Assembly (NCBI GenBank): GCA_045531495.1
Contig: JAZSED010000072.1
Span: 1-47,645, forward strand
Source of the DNA: URNF01 sp045531495
GTDB lineage: Bacteria > Bacillota > Clostridia > Oscillospirales > Acutalibacteraceae
DNA: 47,645 nt
Direction of reading: 5' to 3'
Below are positions 1 to 8,485 of this stretch, one piece after another; within the stretch, counting starts at the first letter, position 1; each line of letters opens with the position of its first letter. The notes under the pieces are model-generated. The model was not told the origin of the DNA. It made no database searches and saw only the letters and a program-made list of their open reading frames with translations. Both the position numbers and the translations under genes were made by a program.

Positions 1-450
1 CACCACAGCACCTGCCGCGATACGCACGTTATTACCGATATGAATCGGGCCGAGCACCTTAGCGCCCGCACCCACCATCACGTGATTCCCGAGCGTGGGA
101 TGGCGTTTACCTTTATCCTTGCCCGTACCGCCGAGGGTCACACCTTGATAAATGGTGCAATCATCGCCGATTTCGGTGGTTTCACCAATGACAACCCCCG
201 TGCCGTGGTCGATGAAAAACCGTCTGCCGATGGTAGCGGCAGGGTGAATTTCAATATTTGTGCGCCAAACGCACCGCTGGGAAATCCACCGCGCAAGCAG
301 GCGGAAACCATGACGGTGAAAAAAGTTTGCCAAACGGTGCGACCGCACGGCTTTATAACCGTTATATAACAGCATCACTTCTAAAGCCGACCGCGCCGCA
401 GGGTCGCGCTCACGGATGGTGCGAATGTCCTCTATCATTCTTTTCAGCAT
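1..450 (-). CDS. cysE: Serine O-acetyltransferase, C-terminus cut by window edge
   Basis: CysE acetylates L-serine with acetyl-CoA to O-acetylserine, the carbon skeleton for cysteine synthesis, in the cytosol. The 150 visible codons start with MLKRMIEDIRTIRERDPAA, the usual short CysE N-terminus. They run into left-handed beta-helix hexapeptide repeats, including IEIHPAATIGRRFFIDHGTG, GETTEIGDDCTIYQGVTLGG and GKRHPTLGNHVMVGAGAKV. The His in FIDHGTG belongs to the family's catalytic region. The start ATG at 448-450 follows a GGGGG ribosome binding site. The frame is open to base 1, so the 3' end is outside the window. A T-box leader lies directly upstream and its specifier codon reads Cys, which fits end-product control of cysteine synthesis. 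Family assignment is firm; only the C-terminus is unseen. Confidence 0.95.
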   Translation of the reverse strand, partial: MLKRMIEDIRTIRERDPAARSALEVMLLYNGYKAVRSHRLANFFHRHGFRLLARWISQRCVWRTNIEIHPAATIGRRFFIDHGTGVVIGETTEIGDDCTIYQGVTLGGTGKDKGKRHPTLGNHVMVGAGAKVLGPIHIGNNVRIAAGAVV

Positions 451-464
451 ACAAACCCCCTATG

Positions 465-700
465 ATAACAAAAACGCCTCCGACAGCCAAAAGCTGTCGG
501 AGGCGAAAGTTCGCGGTTCCACTCCGATTTATTACTCAAAAAGCCGATAACGGGGCAACCGAAGCGAGATACTACATTCCCCCGCCCTGCCGTCAGGTGC
601 ATTTTTGTGTTCCGCATATCAAAAGCACTTTCAGCCGTGGCGCTTTCTCTCTGTCATACCGACAAACACATACTTTTCCTGCCGATTGCATTTCTACCAC
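465..700 (-). promoter_or_regulatory. T-box leader (Cys specifier) of cysE
   Basis: Read on the minus strand, the leader ends with a T-box sequence GGAGTGGAACCGCG (about 512-525) followed by an intrinsic terminator. The terminator has a perfect 13-bp stem (475-487 with 493-505), a 5-nt loop and a T tract. In stem I, CAGG pairs with CCTG as lower helix and TGTGTT with AACACA as upper helix. The internal loop has AGTA on the 5' side and AAAA-TGC-A on the 3' side, placing specifier TGC (Cys) at 599-601. By the known T-box mechanism, uncharged tRNA-Cys would stabilise the antiterminator and turn on cysE. Structure was folded by eye. Confidence 0.93.
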
Positions 701-729
701 ATTATATATAAGTTTTTCCGAAAAGTCCA
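701..729 (-). promoter_or_regulatory. Promoter of the cysE T-box transcript
   Basis: On the minus strand, TGGACT (724-729), a 17-bp spacer and a perfect TATAAT (701-706) precede the T-box leader. The -35 box is a weak match (4 of 6). The promoter sits just beyond the pgsA stop codon, so cysE can be transcribed independently of the upstream operon. Confidence 0.7.
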
Positions 730-737
730 CACTTTTT

Positions 738-1322
738 TCAATTATCCGAAAAATATTTTCTGCCGTTCCACACGTACTGCACGCCCGACTGGATGGTGAA
801 AAACACCGAAACCCAGACAAGCACCCTGCCGATAATCAGCAGCACACTGTAAAACACGTCGGGCAGCACCCCTAAAAGCAGGGTGTTCTGCCAACTGCAC
901 ACCTCCAGCGCGGCAATCATATAAATAATGGCCACAAACTGCATAACGGTCTTCACCTTACCCGCCATACTCGCAGCAATAACATTGCCGTCCTTTGCGG
1001 CAAGCAAGCGCACCGAGGTGACCATAAATTCGCGGGTCAAAATCAGCATCACCGCCCACACGTCAAGGTGACCCGCCGCCAAAAAGCCGATAAATGCGGC
1101 GGTGGTCAGCATTTTATCCGCAAGCGGGTCTAAAAACTTACCGAGGTTGGTAATAAGACCGTCGCGACGTGCAATTTTGCCGTCCAGCATATCGGTAAAA
1201 GCAGCAACACCGAAAACAATACCCGCAATCAGGTTGTGAAACGGAAATTCTATTGTGAGCAACAGTAAAAAGACCGGTGCCAAAACAATACGCACCACCG
1301 TCAGTTTATTCGGTAAATTCAT
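738..1322 (-). CDS. pgsA: CDP-diacylglycerol-glycerol-3-phosphate 3-phosphatidyltransferase
   Basis: PgsA makes phosphatidylglycerol phosphate from CDP-diacylglycerol and glycerol-3-phosphate, the committed step to phosphatidylglycerol and cardiolipin, in the cytoplasmic membrane. The 194-residue protein starts MNLPNKLTVVRIVLAPVF, typical of the family. It carries the CDP-alcohol phosphotransferase signature D-x2-D-G-x2-A-R-x9-G-x3-D-x3-D at about residues 44-69 (DMLDGKIARR, then GKFLDPLADK). Several hydrophobic membrane segments follow, and the length is normal. Its 5' end overlaps the rimO 3' end by 17 bases, so it is translationally coupled within a recX-rimO-pgsA unit. No terminator is visible between its stop and the cysE promoter. 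Confidence is high. Confidence 0.96.
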   Translation of the reverse strand: MNLPNKLTVVRIVLAPVFLLLLTIEFPFHNLIAGIVFGVAAFTDMLDGKIARRDGLITNLGKFLDPLADKMLTTAAFIGFLAAGHLDVWAVMLILTREFMVTSVRLLAAKDGNVIAASMAGKVKTVMQFVAIIYMIAALEVCSWQNTLLLGVLPDVFYSVLLIIGRVLVWVSVFFTIQSGVQYVWNGRKYFSDN

Positions 1323-2652
1323 CGCACATTTCTCCTATCAAATCCCAATCTAAACGGTCGGTTATTTTCACGTTTACAAAATCCCCCGTCGCGGGACGCA
1401 CACCTTGGGGCACGGAGAAGAAAATATTACCGTCGATTTCGGGCGCGTGCGCCGCACTGCGTCCAAACCAGCTCTCCGCCAAACGGTCATAGCCTTCCAC
1501 AAGCACCGTAACCGTTTTGCCAATCTGCGCTTCCTCCAACATATCCACAATATGCGCCTGTTTTTCCATAATATGGTCACAACGTTTTTGTTTTACCTTC
1601 TCGGGAAGTTGGTCGGGCAAGGCTGCCGCGGGTGTACCCTCTTCGGGCGAATAGGTAAAGCAACCCAAACGGTCAAATTTCATATCCCCCACAAATTGAG
1701 ACAGTTGTTCAAAATCTTCTTTTGTTTCACCGGGGAAACCGACCATCACGGTGGTGCGCAGAGTGATACCCGGCACCGTTTCACGGATATGCCTAATAAG
1801 TGCCGTCAACGTTTCCTTATCCGCTTTACGGTTCATCGCGCGCAACACGTTTCCCGATGCGTGCTGAATCGGCATATCGAGATATTTGACGATTTTCGGT
1901 TCGGTTGCCATCACCTGCAACAAATCGTCGGTGATATGCTCGGGATAACAATACAAAAGACGTATCCATTCGATGCCGTCAATACGGCAGAGTTCACGCA
2001 ACAAAGCGGGCAAGCGTCGCTCACCGTAAATATCCTCACCGTACACGGTAGGGTCTTGCGCAATCACCACAATTTCCTTTACACCTGCCGTTGCAAGTGC
2101 TTTCGCCTCGGCAATGATATTCTCTTGTTTGCGACTGCGCAAGCCGCCGCGAATCAGCGGAATCGCGCAGTATGTACAACGGTTATCACAGCCGTCGGCA
2201 ACACGCAGGTACGCGAAATAATGCGGCGTAGACTGTATACGTTTGCCGTCCAACAGCCAATTGTCAAGAGACGGAAAACTCTGCATACTGCCGCCTTCGT
2301 ACGCGGTTTTGACCGCTTCTGCAATATCGCGGTTAGCACCAAGCCCCAATACCGCGTTACATTCGGGCAATTCATCCGCCACCATCTGTCCGTACCGCTG
2401 TGCCATACAACCGGTTACAACAATGCCGCGGATACGCCCTTCCTGTTTAAGCGCGGCAAACTCCAAAATATTTTCAATCGCTTCTTTTTTAGCATCCTCA
2501 ATGAAGCCGCAGGTATTTACCACCACAACATCCGCAAGCCCGCTGTCGGGGGTGATTTCCATTCCCGCCTCATACAAGGACGCAAGCATCAGTTCGGCAT
2601 CCATTTGGTTTTTCGGACAGCCGAGCGATACCATACCAACCTTTATAGCCAT
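1306..2652 (-). CDS. rimO: Ribosomal protein uS12 methylthiotransferase RimO
   Basis: RimO is a radical-SAM enzyme that adds a methylthio group to an aspartate of ribosomal protein S12. The 448-residue protein has the N-terminal UPF0004 domain with cluster cysteines at about 11 (SLGCPKNQMDAE), 48 (NTCGFIEDA) and 82 (TGCMAQRY). The radical-SAM CxxxCxxC motif is at 155-162 (DGCDNRCTYC), and a C-terminal TRAM domain begins near residue 380. The SLGCPKN and CGFIEDA spellings separate RimO from the tRNA enzyme MiaB. The start ATG lies 6 bases after the recX stop, with a GAGGAA ribosome binding site inside the recX end, so the two are co-translated. The length is standard for the family. Confidence 0.96.
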   Translation of the reverse strand: MAIKVGMVSLGCPKNQMDAELMLASLYEAGMEITPDSGLADVVVVNTCGFIEDAKKEAIENILEFAALKQEGRIRGIVVTGCMAQRYGQMVADELPECNAVLGLGANRDIAEAVKTAYEGGSMQSFPSLDNWLLDGKRIQSTPHYFAYLRVADGCDNRCTYCAIPLIRGGLRSRKQENIIAEAKALATAGVKEIVVIAQDPTVYGEDIYGERRLPALLRELCRIDGIEWIRLLYCYPEHITDDLLQVMATEPKIVKYLDMPIQHASGNVLRAMNRKADKETLTALIRHIRETVPGITLRTTVMVGFPGETKEDFEQLSQFVGDMKFDRLGCFTYSPEEGTPAAALPDQLPEKVKQKRCDHIMEKQAHIVDMLEEAQIGKTVTVLVEGYDRLAESWFGRSAAHAPEIDGNIFFSVPQGVRPATGDFVNVKITDRLDWDLIGEMCDEFTE

Positions 2653-2658
2653 ACCCTG

Positions 2659-3276
2659 TTACGTTTCCTCCATAGCGACAATCTCTATTGCCTTTTTCAC
2701 CGTATCAAAACCGAAGCCGCTACGCACCAAAGCGGCGGCAACCTTTTCACGGTCGGTCTTTTCTTGCAACTTATTATAATATTTTTTTCGCAAGAGTGCA
2801 AGTGCAACTTGCAAATCATCGGTTTCAAGTTGTTCTACGGCATTTTCGGCATCTTCGCGGGACACGCCTTTTTCCCGCAAAGCCGAAACAATACGCCGCC
2901 GCGGATACAATCGGTAGTTGGCCAAGCTGCGCGCCATTCGTTCCGCATACGCGCTGTCATTCACAAGCCCCACCTGTTCCAAACGGTCCACCACTTGAGC
3001 GGCAGTCTCTCTGTCGGCACAACGCGAAAGCTTGCGTTCCAGCTCTTTTTTGGCGTAATCCCTGCCCGAAAGATAGTACAGTGCACGAGAGCGAGTACGG
3101 TTTTTACGGGACAATGCTAGCAACGCATTCAATTCATCAGCAGAAATCTCCCTGCCGACATAATAATACGACTCGTCAAAGGTGGCAGCATCCACCGTGA
3201 CCGTAAAATCCTCATCCGTATCAAAAGACAGCACATATTGCGCACCGCGTATTTTCTTTTTTTCTATAATCTTCAT
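2659..3276 (-). CDS. recX: Regulatory protein RecX
   Basis: RecX binds RecA and RecA filaments and restrains or remodels recombinase activity. The 205-residue protein shows a basic N-terminal strand-rich stretch and then RecX three-helix repeats. The first (about 60-100) contains ALYYLSGRDYAKKELERKL; the second (about 105-150) contains VVDRLEQVGLVNDSAYAER and ends in YPRRRIVSALREKGV. A third, degenerate repeat follows. It lies immediately downstream of recA, separated by a terminator hairpin, the classical recA-recX order. Its expression probably depends on partial read-through, which would keep RecX below RecA. The ribosome binding site is modest (AGGTAGG). The assignment rests on both sequence and context. 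Confidence 0.92.
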   Translation of the reverse strand: MKIIEKKKIRGAQYVLSFDTDEDFTVTVDAATFDESYYYVGREISADELNALLALSRKNRTRSRALYYLSGRDYAKKELERKLSRCADRETAAQVVDRLEQVGLVNDSAYAERMARSLANYRLYPRRRIVSALREKGVSREDAENAVEQLETDDLQVALALLRKKYYNKLQEKTDREKVAAALVRSGFGFDTVKKAIEIVAMEET

Positions 3277-3294
3277 ATATGCCTACCTGCACGC

Positions 3295-3334
3295 AAAAAA
3301 GGCGGCAGAGACACCCGCCCCATAGCCGCCTTTT
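3295..3334 (-). terminator. Intrinsic terminator/attenuator between recA and recX
   Basis: On the minus strand, GGCGGC pairs with GCCGCC across a 20-nt loop flanked by A and T tracts, 3 bases after the recA stop. The T run (TTTTTT) is good and the stem short, consistent with partial termination before recX. Confidence 0.75.
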
Positions 3335-3337
3335 ATA

Positions 3338-4483
3338 TTATTCATCATCTACTACAATATCAATCTGCGCTTTTGCCGCCGGTGCCGACACCTTCGCCGC
3401 CGCTTCAATCGGAATTTCCACCGGTTGCGGTGCGGGTGCCGCAAAATTTCTCTGCGGATTTAAGCGCGGCAAGCCTTCACGCACCTGCGCTTCAATTTCC
3501 GCAAACAATTCGGGATGGTTGCGCAGATATTCCTTGGTATTATCCCTACCCTGGCCCAAACGGTCCTCTTTATAGGAGAACCAAGCGCCCGACTTCTGGA
3601 TAATATCCAATTTGACAGCAAGATCGATAAGCTCGCCGTCGCGGGAGATGCCCTGTCCGTAAATCACGTCAAATTCCGCTTCCTTGAAAGGCGGTGCCAC
3701 CTTGTTTTTCACGATTTTTACGCGGGTATGCGAACCGATAGCTTCGCCGCCGCTTTTAAGCGTTTCGGTACGGCGCACGTCAAGACGCACCGACGCATAA
3801 TATTTGAGCGCGTTACCGCCCGAGGTGATTTCCGGATTACCGTATACCACGCCGACCTTTAAACGCAATTGGTTAATGAAAATGGCAATACAGTTGGATT
3901 TTGCAATAACAGGTGCCAATTTACGCATCGCCTGCGACATCAAGCGCGCCTGCAAACCAACGTGGCTATCGCCCATCTCCCCTTCGATTTCCGCGCGGGG
4001 TACCAGCGCCGCCACAGAGTCAAGTACCACAATATCCACAGCACCCGAGCGAATCAGCGCTTCCATAATTTCCAAGGCCTGTTCACCTGCATCGGGCTGA
4101 GACACTAATAAAGAGTCCACATCTACACCCAGCGCGCGGGCATAGACAGGGTCAAGCGCGTGTTCCACGTCAATATATGCCGCTTCGCCGCCCTTTTTCT
4201 GTGCTTCCGCTACCGCGTGCAACGCAAGGGTGGTTTTACCCGACGCTTCGGGACCGTAAATCTCAATAATTCTGCCGCGGGGCAAGCCGCCGACACCAAG
4301 TGCCGCGTCCAACGCCATAGACCCTGTGGGAATACTGTCAATTTGCATACCGTGATGTTCACCAAGACGCATTACAGCACCTTTACCGTAATTTCTTTCA
4401 ATTTGTTGCAGTGCCGCATCTAACGCTTTTTTTCTTTCATCTGCCGCCGCTGCCGCTTTTGCTGTCGTCTTTTTCTCTGCCAT
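3338..4483 (-). CDS. recA: Recombinase RecA
   Basis: RecA forms ATP-dependent filaments on single-stranded DNA, drives homologous recombination and triggers LexA self-cleavage. The 381-residue protein has the Walker A sequence GPEASGKT at about 77-84, the Walker B region VDIVVLDSVAALVP and the RecA signature ALKYYASVRLD. Loop L2 region (INQLRLKVGVVYGNPEITSGG) differs slightly from the common INQIRMKIGVMFG form. The C-terminal tail is Ala/Pro-rich and ends in acidic residues. The start ATG follows AAAGGA. A -35/-10 promoter and a LexA box lie upstream, and recX follows. There is no doubt about the assignment. Confidence 0.99.
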   Translation of the reverse strand: MAEKKTTAKAAAAADERKKALDAALQQIERNYGKGAVMRLGEHHGMQIDSIPTGSMALDAALGVGGLPRGRIIEIYGPEASGKTTLALHAVAEAQKKGGEAAYIDVEHALDPVYARALGVDVDSLLVSQPDAGEQALEIMEALIRSGAVDIVVLDSVAALVPRAEIEGEMGDSHVGLQARLMSQAMRKLAPVIAKSNCIAIFINQLRLKVGVVYGNPEITSGGNALKYYASVRLDVRRTETLKSGGEAIGSHTRVKIVKNKVAPPFKEAEFDVIYGQGISRDGELIDLAVKLDIIQKSGAWFSYKEDRLGQGRDNTKEYLRNHPELFAEIEAQVREGLPRLNPQRNFAAPAPQPVEIPIEAAAKVSAPAAKAQIDIVVDDE

Positions 4484-4522
4484 TTCATCTATTCCTTTCT
4501 CAAAAACCTTGTCTTCTCACAC

Positions 4523-4551
4523 AGTATACAACGCTTTTTCACAAAAATCAA
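4523..4551 (-). promoter_or_regulatory. Promoter of recA
   Basis: On the minus strand, TTGATT (4546-4551), a 17-bp spacer and TATACT (4523-4528) lie about 40 bases upstream of the recA start codon. Confidence 0.8.
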
Positions 4552-4570
4552 TAGTTTTTACGAAAAAATC

Positions 4571-4582
4571 GAACATTCGTTC
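4571..4582. promoter_or_regulatory. LexA (SOS) box of recA
   Basis: GAACATTCGTTC is a perfect palindromic match to the Gram-positive LexA site GAAC-N4-GTTC. It lies between prmC and recA, about 20 bases upstream of the recA -35 box. This supports SOS control of recA and implies a lexA gene elsewhere in the genome. Confidence 0.88.
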
Positions 4583-4602
4583 TTATTTTTTGAAAATTCC
4601 TT

Positions 4603-5445
4603 TTATCGGCGATATCCCAGCACCACACGGTCATTGCCGCCATAATCCTTCACAACACGGCAATCCTCAAGGCCTGCCTCACCGAACAAACGGTACACTT
4701 GTTCGCCTTGATCAAAACCAATTTCCACCGCGCACAAGCCACCCGTTTTCAGCTTTGGCACCCAATGGGTACAAATGGTGCGGTAAAAGGTAAGGCCGTC
4801 TGCGCCGCCGTCTAAAGCCAAACGCGGTTCGTTTTTCACCTCACGCATCAAGCCCTGAAGCTGTGCGGCGGGAATATACGGCGGGTTGGATACAATCGCA
4901 TCGTACGTATCCTCAAACTGCATATAGTCGGCAAGCACATCCCCTTGCACTGCTTTCACGGCATAGGAAGGATACCGTGCAATGTTTTTTTCTAAATATG
5001 TAAAGGCTTCTTTGGATTTTTCGACAGCGGTCACCGTCACACGCGGTAACAACGACGCTACGCCAAGACCGACGCATCCGCTCCCCGCACAAAGGTCAAG
5101 CATATGCGGCTCAGGGGTATCCTTTAATGCCGACGCCACCGTTTCGCACAGTATTTCGGTATCCTGGCGCGGGATCAGCACCCCTTCACCGACATACAAG
5201 CGCAGGGACAAAAAATCCCATTCACCGAGTATATACTGTAAAGGTCTGCCTTGCAGCCGTTCGAGGACAGCCGTTTCCACAGCCGCCTTTTTTTCGCTCG
5301 GCACGGCAACAGCAGGCGGCAATATCCCGTGCGGCATACCGCCGATATCCTCCAAAATACAGCGGGCATCAAACGCGGCGTCTTCCATACCCGCCGTCGC
5401 AAAGCGCGCGGTGATATCCGACAACAACGATTGATAGGTTACCAC
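4603..5445 (-). CDS. prmC: Peptide chain release factor N5-glutamine methyltransferase
   Basis: PrmC (HemK) methylates the glutamine of the GGQ motif in release factors RF1 and RF2 using S-adenosylmethionine. The protein has an N-terminal helical domain (TYQSLLSDITARF onward). The SAM-binding Rossmann motif is MLDLCAGSGCVGLGVA, and the catalytic NPPY motif appears as IVSNPPYIP near residue 185. A longer ATG frame reaches 5547, but a GGAGG site 7 bases before a GTG at 5443-5445 fixes a 280-residue product of normal family length. It overlaps the DUF1385 gene by 7 bases, so translation is coupled. The DUF1385-prmC pairing is common in Firmicutes. Confidence 0.95.
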   Translation of the reverse strand: MVTYQSLLSDITARFATAGMEDAAFDARCILEDIGGMPHGILPPAVAVPSEKKAAVETAVLERLQGRPLQYILGEWDFLSLRLYVGEGVLIPRQDTEILCETVASALKDTPEPHMLDLCAGSGCVGLGVASLLPRVTVTAVEKSKEAFTYLEKNIARYPSYAVKAVQGDVLADYMQFEDTYDAIVSNPPYIPAAQLQGLMREVKNEPRLALDGGADGLTFYRTICTHWVPKLKTGGLCAVEIGFDQGEQVYRLFGEAGLEDCRVVKDYGGNDRVVLGYRR

Positions 5446-6362
5446 CGATCTGCCTCCACATCTTCGGGAAGCACCTTTTCCATCGCCGCGATAGCACATT
5501 CTATCATCCCATCTTCGGGTTCCTTGGTGGTGAGGTGCTGCATCCACACACCGGGTTTAGAGATAAAGCGCGTAAACGCGTTATCTTTTCTGCCTGCCAA
5601 TTTGATGAGTTCATAACCAATACTCACCACTATGGGCAAGGTCAACAGCTTGATGGCTGTACGCAAAACCGAATGCATATTCGGGATAAGCATAGACACC
5701 ACCATACCCACCAGCAGCATCAAAATCATAAACGAAGTGCCGCAACGCGGATGAAAGCGGGACTGTTCACGGACGTTTTCCACCGTCAACGGCAAACCCT
5801 TTTCATAACAGAAAATGGTTTTATGCTCCGCTCCGTGATACATAAACACACGCTTGATATCCTTCATCAAGGAAATCACCGCCACGTACCCCACAAACAA
5901 GGCAATGCGCAGCACGCCTTCAAAAACGCCGCGGATTATCGCGTGGTCAAGCGCGGGTACGGCACCGGAGAGCAATCTGAACAGGAAGGTAGGCAACCAA
6001 ATAAACAACACCACCGAAATGAGAACGCCCAACACCGCTGACAGCACCATCAAGGTATTCATAAACCAACTCGGCAGTTCTCCTTCCTCTTCCATTTCCT
6101 CAAGGCCGCTGAGCTCCGCAGAACGCATCAACGCTTTATAGCCGAAACGTAAGGAATCGATAAAATTGAAAATACCGCGAACAAACGGCAGTTTCATCCA
6201 TTTGGGTTTGTCAGCACCTTTGGTGCCCCATTCCTCTACAATCACTTCGCCCGACGTATGCCGTACCGCCATGGCGGTCACCTCGGGACCGCGCATCATC
6301 ACGCCTTCAATCAGCGCCTGTCCGCCGATTGAGGTCTTTTTTATTACGTTGTTTTCACTCAT
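5439..6362 (-). CDS. DUF1385 (YqhQ-like) membrane protein
   Basis: This 307-residue integral membrane protein belongs to the DUF1385 family (Bacillus YqhQ type), whose biochemical role is not established as far as I know. Visible family hallmarks are the N-terminal GGQALIEGVMMRGPE, a central FMYHGAEHKTIFCYE with a conserved His-Gly-Ala-Glu-His cluster, and SRFHPRCGTSFM after it. About four to five hydrophobic segments occur between residues 100 and 270. The charged HGAEH...HPRCG residues near the membrane suggest metal binding or catalysis; that is inference. It starts 4 bases after the kinase stop with an AAAGGA site and overlaps prmC, placing it in the middle of the sensor-regulator operon. 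Confidence 0.88.
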   Translation of the reverse strand: MSENNVIKKTSIGGQALIEGVMMRGPEVTAMAVRHTSGEVIVEEWGTKGADKPKWMKLPFVRGIFNFIDSLRFGYKALMRSAELSGLEEMEEEGELPSWFMNTLMVLSAVLGVLISVVLFIWLPTFLFRLLSGAVPALDHAIIRGVFEGVLRIALFVGYVAVISLMKDIKRVFMYHGAEHKTIFCYEKGLPLTVENVREQSRFHPRCGTSFMILMLLVGMVVSMLIPNMHSVLRTAIKLLTLPIVVSIGYELIKLAGRKDNAFTRFISKPGVWMQHLTTKEPEDGMIECAIAAMEKVLPEDVEADRW

Positions 6363-6366
6363 ACCG

Positions 6367-7773
6367 CTAATCCTTTCTGATAGGCAGATTGATAATGATA
6401 CCCGTACCTACCGACAGTTTACTGTCAATTTCCATAATGCCGCCGTGACCGCGGACAATTTCTTCCGACACCGCCAGGCCGATACCCGAGCCCGGCCGGG
6501 TAACGTCTGCTTTATAGAATTTCTGTGTTACGTGCGGCAGGTCCTCCGGCGCGATACCTTTTCCCGTATCGCCGACCACCACCTGTACGTTTTTACCTAC
6601 CACGGCATAGTCAACACGCACGGTATCCCCCGCATCGCTGTATTTAATAGCGTTATCCAACACATTGATAAACACCTGCTTCAAGCGGTCGCTGTCGCCG
6701 CTGATATGCGGCAAGCCGCCTTTGCCTGCCAGACGCAAAAACACACCTTTTTTATCGGCTCTGTCCCGAAACAGAAACACCGTTTCCTCCAACAAAGCCA
6801 CCACGTCCACCGTATCAAACTGCAAGGTGAGTTTTCCGCTTTGCATACGGGAAAAGTCCAACAATTCCTCCACCATACCGCTTAGTCGGTCGGTTTCTTC
6901 CGCAATGATTTCCATACCTTTCTTTACTAGTGCAGGGTCCTCATCGCCGACGCTCTGCAAAGTCTCGGTCCAACCGCGAATAGCGGTAAGCGGTGTGCGC
7001 AGTTCATGGGAAACAGAGGAAATAAAATCATTCTTCATCTGTTCCGCGCGTTCAATTTCCGCCGCCATATAATTGATGGTATCGCACAGCTCGCCAAGCT
7101 CGTCGTTATTGTATTTTTCGACACGGTAGGCATATTCACCCCTTGCAATACGCCGTGCCGCTCTGCCGATTTCCTCAACAGGATGTACAATAGAGCGAAT
7201 GAAATAAAAGCTCACCAAGGCCGCAAAAAGCAGCACCAACAATACCGCACCGCCAATGGCAAAAACCGACAGACCGATTTGTCGGTCAACCAGCTGCATA
7301 CTGACAACGTACCGTAAAGCGCCTATCACCGTGCCGTCCTTCTCGGTTTCCACAACGGTCAGCGCCATAATATGTTCCCCCGACCCGTTGCGCATATCGC
7401 GGATATAGCTACCGCCCGCGGCTTTTGCCGCGGTAAAATCCACAACCGTATCCGTCCCTAACGGCATAAAGCCGGTTGAGGAAGCCAAAACAGCGCCTTT
7501 TTCGGATAACGCCTGCAGTTCCATTTTTTCTTTGCTCTCAAAGTTATCCACACACACAAACGCAGTATCTTTCCAATTTTCCGCCGTAACCGTTTGGAAT
7601 ACCGCGGAGCGTCGGTATAGCGCCGCCCTTTCTTCCAAGAAGGAGGCGACACCGCGCTGATAGTAGTTATACACCAATGCGGACAACACGCAGCCGACTG
7701 CCAACAGAACGGCGGCAATCACCGAAAAGCCATACAGCATCCAACGTCTCGTTATACTTCTCTTGACCGCCAT
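6367..7773 (-). CDS. Sensor histidine kinase, PhoR/WalK-like
   Basis: This is a membrane-bound sensor kinase of a two-component system, 468 residues long. It has a first transmembrane helix at about 12-36 and an extracytoplasmic sensor region (37-165). A second helix lies at 167-192, followed by a HAMP linker (193-245). The dimerisation/phosphoacceptor helix contains SSVSHELRTPLTAIRG with the phosphorylated His at 256. The ATPase domain has an N box (VLDNAIKYS, Asn374), G1 (GDTGKGI) and G2 (GSGIGLAV). The partner regulator ends 13 bases upstream, and an AAAGGAGG site precedes the ATG. The signal sensed is unknown. The neighbouring lipoprotein with calcium-loop-like repeats may be an accessory sensor; that is inference. 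Confidence 0.93.
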   Translation of the reverse strand: MAVKRSITRRWMLYGFSVIAAVLLAVGCVLSALVYNYYQRGVASFLEERAALYRRSAVFQTVTAENWKDTAFVCVDNFESKEKMELQALSEKGAVLASSTGFMPLGTDTVVDFTAAKAAGGSYIRDMRNGSGEHIMALTVVETEKDGTVIGALRYVVSMQLVDRQIGLSVFAIGGAVLLVLLFAALVSFYFIRSIVHPVEEIGRAARRIARGEYAYRVEKYNNDELGELCDTINYMAAEIERAEQMKNDFISSVSHELRTPLTAIRGWTETLQSVGDEDPALVKKGMEIIAEETDRLSGMVEELLDFSRMQSGKLTLQFDTVDVVALLEETVFLFRDRADKKGVFLRLAGKGGLPHISGDSDRLKQVFINVLDNAIKYSDAGDTVRVDYAVVGKNVQVVVGDTGKGIAPEDLPHVTQKFYKADVTRPGSGIGLAVSEEIVRGHGGIMEIDSKLSVGTGIIINLPIRKD

Positions 7774-7786
7774 ACCGTTCCTCCTT

Positions 7787-8473
7787 TCAGTCCTCCCACT
7801 TATACCCTTTCTTCCACTCGGTAATCAAATGGCGCGGTGCGGAAGGGTCCTTTTCTATCTTCATACGCAAGCGGCGTAAATTCACGTCCACAACCTTCGG
7901 GTCGCCCATATACGCATCTCCCCACACGTGTTGGATAATCGCTTCGCGTTTATGACACACCTGCGGATGCAAAAAGAAAAATTTCAATATCTGAAACTCC
8001 GTCTGGGTCAGTTCCACAAGAGTATCTTTCACACGCAACACATGGCTATGCGTATCCAAAACAAACTCACCGCGTACCAGCGTCTCGGTCTTTTCGCGGG
8101 CAACCTGTACACGGCGGTACAGTGCTTCCACACGCGCCACCAGCTCCGCGGGGCTGAAGGGCTTGGTCACATAGTCATCAGCGCCCTTCTGCAAGCCTGT
8201 GATTTTTTCGGTTTCCTGCGAACGGGCGGTAAGCATCACTATACCGATAGCGGCATTTTTCTCACGCAACCGCTCGCAAACGGTAAAGCCGTCTATCCCG
8301 GGCAACATAACATCCAACAGGGCAATATCTACAGGCACGGTCGCCGATTCATACAGCTCTAATGCCTTTTCTCCGCTGTCTGCCGCCAACACGGTATATC
8401 CCGCGCGTTGCAGGTTGAATACCACGAACTCGCGGATAGCGGTTTCGTCTTCACAAACCAATATGTGTTTCAA
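7787..8473 (-). CDS. OmpR/PhoB-family response regulator
   Basis: This 228-residue DNA-binding regulator is the partner of the kinase downstream. The receiver domain (1-118) has the acidic pocket CEDE, phospho-acceptor Asp54 (ALLDVMLPGIDG), the Thr of MLTA and Lys104 (YVTKPF). The C-terminal winged-helix domain (130-228) contains LTQTEFQILKFFF, and its recognition helix region is PKVVDVNLRRLRMKI. Translation starts at TTG (8471-8473), 7 bases after a GGAGG site. It sits 12 bases downstream of the lipoprotein gene and is probably co-transcribed with it. Target genes cannot be read from the window. Confidence 0.94.
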   Translation of the reverse strand: MKHILVCEDETAIREFVVFNLQRAGYTVLAADSGEKALELYESATVPVDIALLDVMLPGIDGFTVCERLREKNAAIGIVMLTARSQETEKITGLQKGADDYVTKPFSPAELVARVEALYRRVQVAREKTETLVRGEFVLDTHSHVLRVKDTLVELTQTEFQILKFFFLHPQVCHKREAIIQHVWGDAYMGDPKVVDVNLRRLRMKIEKDPSAPRHLITEWKKGYKWED

Positions 8474-8485
8474 AATACCGCCTCC

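Noticed and set aside
593..820. A short minus-strand frame upstream of cysE that could look like a small gene
   Set aside because: Its bases are explained by the cysE T-box stem I, promoter and the pgsA end; no ribosome binding site.
1405..3120. A 571-codon open frame on the plus strand opposite rimO and recX
   Set aside because: It spans two real genes on the other strand and shows no domain or start signal; it is a shadow frame.
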